Assembly (NCBI GenBank): GCA_947598425.1
Contig: CANQFH010000017.1
Span: forward strand, 1 to 14,900
Source: an uncultured Bacilli bacterium
GTDB lineage: Bacteria > Bacillota_I > Bacilli_A > RF39 > UBA660
Length of the DNA: 14,900 nt
Reading direction: 5' to 3'
In this document: piece by piece, positions 11,653 to 14,900 of the stretch
Layout: each line of letters opens with the position of its first letter
How positions within the stretch are numbered: position 1 is the first letter of the stretch
Made by a program: the position numbers and the translations under genes
Notes under the pieces: model-generated
What the model saw: only the letters and a program-made list of their open reading frames with translations
Databases searched by the model: none
Told to the model about the DNA's origin: nothing

Positions 11653-12479
11653 GTAAAGGTTTAATAGTAAAAATTAATAGTGATATTTTTACAGTAAAAG
11701 TAAATAATAAATATTTAGATTGTAAAAGTAGAGGTAAGTTTCGGAATGAAAAGATAAAACCTTTAGTGGGGGATCAAGTTGAAGTTGATGAACAATTAAC
11801 TACCATAGAGAAAGTTTTAGAAAGAGAAAACTTTCTCTTAAGACCTCCCGTTGCTAATATTAATATTGCTTTAATAGTAACAAGTATTAAAAAACCAGAT
11901 ATTAATTTAACTTTATTAGATAAATTAATTAGTATTATTACTATTAATAAGATAGAACCAGTAATTGTATTTACTAAATTAGATTTAGCTAATAAGAAAG
12001 AATTAAAAGAAATAAAAGAATTACAAAAATATTATGAAAGTATTGGTATTAGAGTATTTAATAATCAAAAAATAAGAAAATTAAAAAGATATTTAAAAAA
12101 GAAGATAGTTACTGTATGTGGTCAAACTGGGGCTGGTAAAAGTAGTTTAATAAATAAATTTGATAAACATTTAAATTTAGATGTAGATGAAATATCGGAA
12201 GCCTTAGGTCGTGGAAAACATACTACTAGAATAGTGCAGTTATTAGAATTAAATAATTTTTATATTGTAGATACTCCAGGTTTTTCACAAATAGATATTA
12301 ATAATTATTCTAAAGAAGAAATAAAAAATAGTTTTAAAGAATTTAGTAATATAAAATGTAAATATAATGATTGTGAACATAATAATGAAAAGGGTTGTTT
12401 AGTTAAAGAATATGTTAATAATAATAAAATATTAAAGTCTAGATATGATAATTATTTAAAATTTATAAAGGAGTTATAA
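11646..12479 (+). CDS. rsgA: Ribosome small-subunit-dependent GTPase RsgA
   Basis: A circularly permuted GTPase that checks late assembly of the 30S subunit. The 277-residue product has an N-terminal OB-fold (about 1-65). GTPase motifs come in permuted order: TKLD (G4, 110-113), the P-loop GQTGAGKSS (159-167), the switch region GRGKHTTR (188-195) and DTPG (G3, 209-212). A zinc site follows, with Cys238, Cys243, His245 and Cys251. All expected residues are present. Its ATG lies inside the last codons of prkC (7-base overlap) with only a weak ribosome site, so translation is probably coupled to prkC. It is also called CpgA/YloQ in B. subtilis, where it lies in the same neighbourhood and is a PrkC substrate. 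Confidence 0.96.
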   Translation: MLSKGLIVKINSDIFTVKVNNKYLDCKSRGKFRNEKIKPLVGDQVEVDEQLTTIEKVLERENFLLRPPVANINIALIVTSIKKPDINLTLLDKLISIITINKIEPVIVFTKLDLANKKELKEIKELQKYYESIGIRVFNNQKIRKLKRYLKKKIVTVCGQTGAGKSSLINKFDKHLNLDVDEISEALGRGKHTTRIVQLLELNNFYIVDTPGFSQIDINNYSKEEIKNSFKEFSNIKCKYNDCEHNNEKGCLVKEYVNNNKILKSRYDNYLKFIKEL

Positions 12480-13102
12480 TGATTTCAGTAAGTTTTTTAA
12501 AAAGTAATCAAGAACGTAATTTAACTATTAAAGATATTAATAAAAGTATTGCTAATTTAATTCATGTAGATATAATGGATGGTATTTATGTAGAAAGTAA
12601 AACTGCTAATTATCAAGAATTAATTAAAAGTTTGAAAGATACTAATAAATTATTAGATATTCATTTAATGGTTAAAGATGTTAAAAGTTATTTAAAAGAT
12701 TTAATTAATTTAAATGTATGGGCCATTACTTTTCATATTGAAGCTGTTAATAATCCCAAAGAAATAATCGATTATTTAAAAATGCATAATATTAAAGTAG
12801 GAATTGCTATTAATCCTATATATAGTGCTAATATATTAGAAGATTATATAGATATTATAGATTATGTATTAGTTATGGGAGTAAACCCTGGTATGGGTGG
12901 TCAAAAATGTATGTTAGATGTTTTAGATAAGATAAATGATATTAAGAAAATTAGAAAAGATATTTTAATTGGATTTGATGGTGGAGTAAATGATAAAACT
13001 ATTAAAGAAATAAAGAAATATCCTGTAGATAATATTGTATCGGGTTCATTTGTCTGTATGAGTAATGATTATAATAAACAAATAAATATATTAAAAAATT
13101 AA
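12479..13102 (+). CDS. rpe: Ribulose-phosphate 3-epimerase
   Basis: Interconverts ribulose-5-phosphate and xylulose-5-phosphate in the pentose phosphate pathway. The 207-residue TIM barrel carries the metal-binding set: His29 and Asp31 in HVDIMDG, His62 in IHLMV, and Asp167 in DGGV. The phosphate-binding loops VMGVNPGMGGQKC (132-144) and SGSF (188-191) are also present. It is slightly shorter than the usual 215-225 residues. The start overlaps the rsgA stop (TAATG) behind AAGGAG (12468-12473). It closes the operon; the thiN gene that follows in B. subtilis is not here. Confidence 0.93.
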   Translation: MISVSFLKSNQERNLTIKDINKSIANLIHVDIMDGIYVESKTANYQELIKSLKDTNKLLDIHLMVKDVKSYLKDLINLNVWAITFHIEAVNNPKEIIDYLKMHNIKVGIAINPIYSANILEDYIDIIDYVLVMGVNPGMGGQKCMLDVLDKINDIKKIRKDILIGFDGGVNDKTIKEIKKYPVDNIVSGSFVCMSNDYNKQINILKN

Positions 13103-13117
13103 ATTTTATTTACATAT

Positions 13118-13146
13118 AGTCCTAATATAGGGCTTTTTATTTTTTA
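13118..13146 (+). terminator. Terminator of the rlmN-rpe operon
   Basis: AGTCC and GGGCT (13118-13134) form a 5-bp stem with one G-U pair, followed by TTTTATTTTTT. Confidence 0.7.
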
Positions 13147-13186
13147 CATAAATCTAAAAAATATTACTTTATTTAAGAAAATAAAA

Positions 13187-13213
13187 TTGATATACTATAT
13201 ATAGAAATATAAT
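13187..13213 (+). promoter_or_regulatory. Possible promoter of the Big_2 surface protein
   Basis: TTGATA (13187-13192) and TATAAT (13208-13213) are good boxes but only 15 bp apart. The preceding terminator requires a promoter in this 100-bp gap, but which boxes are used is uncertain. Confidence 0.4.
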
Positions 13214-13242
13214 TTAGTAGGTTATATTTTAAAGGAGACTAT

Positions 13243-14793
13243 ATGAGAGTAATTAGAATTGGTAAAAGAAAATTAAGAAAGATATTAATTATAAGTGCTA
13301 TTATTCTTGCTATCTTAGTATCATTATTTATATTATTTTATCATAAGGAATATAAAGTAGTATTTGATAGTAATGGAGGAACTAAGATAAGTGAAGTAAA
13401 GATTAAAGGTAATGAAAGAGTATCAGAACCTAATGATCCTACTAAAGAAGGATATATTTTTGATGGTTGGTACTTAGATAATAAATTATATAATTTTGAT
13501 AGTAAAGTTACTAAAGATATTGTATTAAAAGCTAAATGGAATAAAAGTGATGAAGAATACTTATCTTTTCTATTAGATGAAATAACTTTAGCACCATCTA
13601 AAACAAGTACTTTAGAATTAGATATGAATATTAAAGATAATCCTAAATTAAAATGGTCATCTAGTGATGAAGAAATAGCAAGTGTTGATGATAAAGGAGT
13701 AGTTACGGCTCATAAAGTAGGTAATACTTCTATTAATGTAGAAACTGAAGATGGTAAATATAAAGCTACAATTAAAGTTATTGTATCTGAGGATATTGTT
13801 AAAGTTACGGGAGTATCTATAAGTGGTAATAATGAAGTTGAAGTAGAAGCTACAATTAAATTAACAGCTAGTATTAATCCAAGTAATGCTTCTAATAAAA
13901 TTGTTACTTGGAAAAGTAGTGATACTGCAATTGCTACAGTAGATTCTAAGGGTAATGTCAAAGGTATAAAAGCAGGTAAAGTCACAATAACTGTAACAAC
14001 AGAAGATGGTAAAAAAACTGCTAAAAAAGAGATAACTGTTAAAGAAAAGAAAGTCGAAGATATTGCTGTCGAAAAAGTAGCTATTAATGGGGATAAAAAA
14101 GTAGCAGTAGGAGAGTTTATTAAATTAACGGCAGAAATAACACCAAATAATGCTACAGATAAGACAGTAACATGGAAAAGTGATAATGAAGATATAGCTA
14201 AAGTTGATAAAGATGGTAATGTTTCAGGAATAAAAGCTGGTACTACTAAAATAACAGTTACAACTTCTAATGGTAAAAGTGCTTCAATAGATATTGAAGT
14301 AGTAGATAATACACCATTAGCAGTAGAATTTGCTAATACTACTAAAGAAGTATATATAGGAGAAACATTACAATTAACAACAAAGTTAGACCCTAATATT
14401 GAAGGAGCTACTTATGAATGGCAAGCTTCTAATACTAATGCTACAGTAGATAATGGAGTAGTTACTGGTAAAACTGCTGGTAAAGTTACAATTACAGTAA
14501 CAGTTAAAGCTAATGGAACTGCTACAGCTAGTATTGAAATAACTGTTAAAGAAAAAGAAGCAGTAAAAGATGAATATAAAATAACTTTAACTAAATCAGA
14601 TGGTAATTATACTATTAAAGTAACTAAAAATGGTGTAGCATTAGATGATTATCAATCATTTACATATAAAGATAAAACAATTAATAAAAATGGTAATATA
14701 GCAGAAAATGAAATAGATAAAAATATTACCTCAGTTAAATTAAAATTAAATGATGGTAGTGAAGTAGATGCTAAAATTGAATATAGTGAATAA
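13243..14793 (+). CDS. Membrane-anchored surface protein with an InlB-type B repeat and Big_2-like domains
   Basis: The 516-residue protein has a basic start (RIGKRKLRK) and one membrane helix (13-33), with no signal-peptidase or LPXTG site visible. It is probably held by its N-terminus with the rest outside. Residues 36-99 form a Listeria-Bacteroides (InlB B) repeat: VVFDSNGG, PTKEGYIFDGWY, VLKAKW. Then come four bacterial Ig-like Big_2 units at about 110-182, 185-267, 275-354 and 358-436, with recurring WKSSD, IATVD.KG.V and G.TTITV-type blocks. The second and third are the most alike (VTWKSSD, VTWKSDN). The last 75 residues match nothing I know. Strong ribosome site AAAGGAG, 5 nt before ATG. 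Probable role in adhesion or in filling the cell-surface layer; the ligand is unknown. Confidence 0.85.
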   Translation: MRVIRIGKRKLRKILIISAIILAILVSLFILFYHKEYKVVFDSNGGTKISEVKIKGNERVSEPNDPTKEGYIFDGWYLDNKLYNFDSKVTKDIVLKAKWNKSDEEYLSFLLDEITLAPSKTSTLELDMNIKDNPKLKWSSSDEEIASVDDKGVVTAHKVGNTSINVETEDGKYKATIKVIVSEDIVKVTGVSISGNNEVEVEATIKLTASINPSNASNKIVTWKSSDTAIATVDSKGNVKGIKAGKVTITVTTEDGKKTAKKEITVKEKKVEDIAVEKVAINGDKKVAVGEFIKLTAEITPNNATDKTVTWKSDNEDIAKVDKDGNVSGIKAGTTKITVTTSNGKSASIDIEVVDNTPLAVEFANTTKEVYIGETLQLTTKLDPNIEGATYEWQASNTNATVDNGVVTGKTAGKVTITVTVKANGTATASIEITVKEKEAVKDEYKITLTKSDGNYTIKVTKNGVALDDYQSFTYKDKTINKNGNIAENEIDKNITSVKLKLNDGSEVDAKIEYSE

Positions 14794-14804
14794 GATCTTT
14801 TAAA

Positions 14805-14832
14805 ACATACTGAGTAATCGGTGTGTTTTTTT
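14805..14832 (+). terminator. Terminator of the surface protein gene
   Basis: ACATAC (14805-14810) pairs with GTGTGT (14821-14826), with one G-U pair, followed by a T7 run. Confidence 0.75.
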
Positions 14833-14874
14833 GATGTAAAGTAAACATTTTACGGCATTAAACATAAAATAGTA

Positions 14875-14900
14875 TTGACAATTGAAATACTGGGGGGGGT
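14875..14900 (+). promoter_or_regulatory. Start of a promoter with a G8 tract in its spacer, cut by the window edge
   Basis: A perfect TTGACA (14875-14880) is followed by 11 bases and then eight G (14892-14899). If T14900 begins the -10 box, the spacer is 19 bp and would become optimal on loss of two G. The -10 box itself is not visible. Confidence 0.5.

Overview
The window comes from a very AT-rich member of the Bacillota that has a cell wall. The low-GC Bacilli/Erysipelotrichia-like side is the best guess, from gene content and base composition only. The standard genetic code fits, because tryptophan is TGG and no reading frame needs TGA read through. Everything left of about 7.9 kb (apart from the small-RNA array) is on the minus strand, and everything right of it is on the plus strand.

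Left part (1-3433, minus): the 5' part of recU (Holliday-junction resolvase, cut by the window edge), a membrane-anchored VanY-type D,D-carboxypeptidase, and a large asparagine-rich TPR protein of unknown function with a perfect consensus promoter.

Middle (about 3540-5950): the most unusual region. Five repeated units of about 300 bp each carry (i) a rightward reading frame for a 26-27 residue, almost wholly hydrophobic peptide behind a strong Shine-Dalgarno, and (ii) a convergent leftward promoter for a small RNA of about 105-115 nt that ends in a hairpin over the toxin 3' end. This is the architecture of a type I (antisense-RNA) toxin-antitoxin array. There are two families: A (three copies) and B (two copies). 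All five antisense promoters are intact with exact 17-bp spacing. Two A copies have lost the toxin -10 box and leader, and one B copy has lost its start codon. A GNAT acetyltransferase gene sits inside the array, and a tRNA-Arg(UCU) gene flanks it.

6141-7871 (minus): a GerM-like protein with two GerMN domains, a 68-residue GerE-like LuxR-type regulator, and a regulator with two tandem XRE helix-turn-helix domains.

7954-8083 (plus): a sigma-A promoter, a hairpin, a possible pseudoknot and a clean terminator, which together describe an unassigned small RNA of about 95 nt.

8135-13102 (plus): the classic Bacillota cluster rlmN-prpC-prkC-rsgA-rpe. The genes are tightly packed or overlapping. It links rRNA/tRNA methylation, a PASTA Ser/Thr kinase with its PP2C phosphatase, a ribosome-assembly GTPase and a pentose-phosphate epimerase. 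A separately transcribed surface protein follows (membrane anchor, InlB-type B repeat, Big_2-like domains). The window ends in a TTGACA -35 box followed by a G8 run at the place where a promoter spacer should be, which suggests a phase-variable promoter for the next gene.
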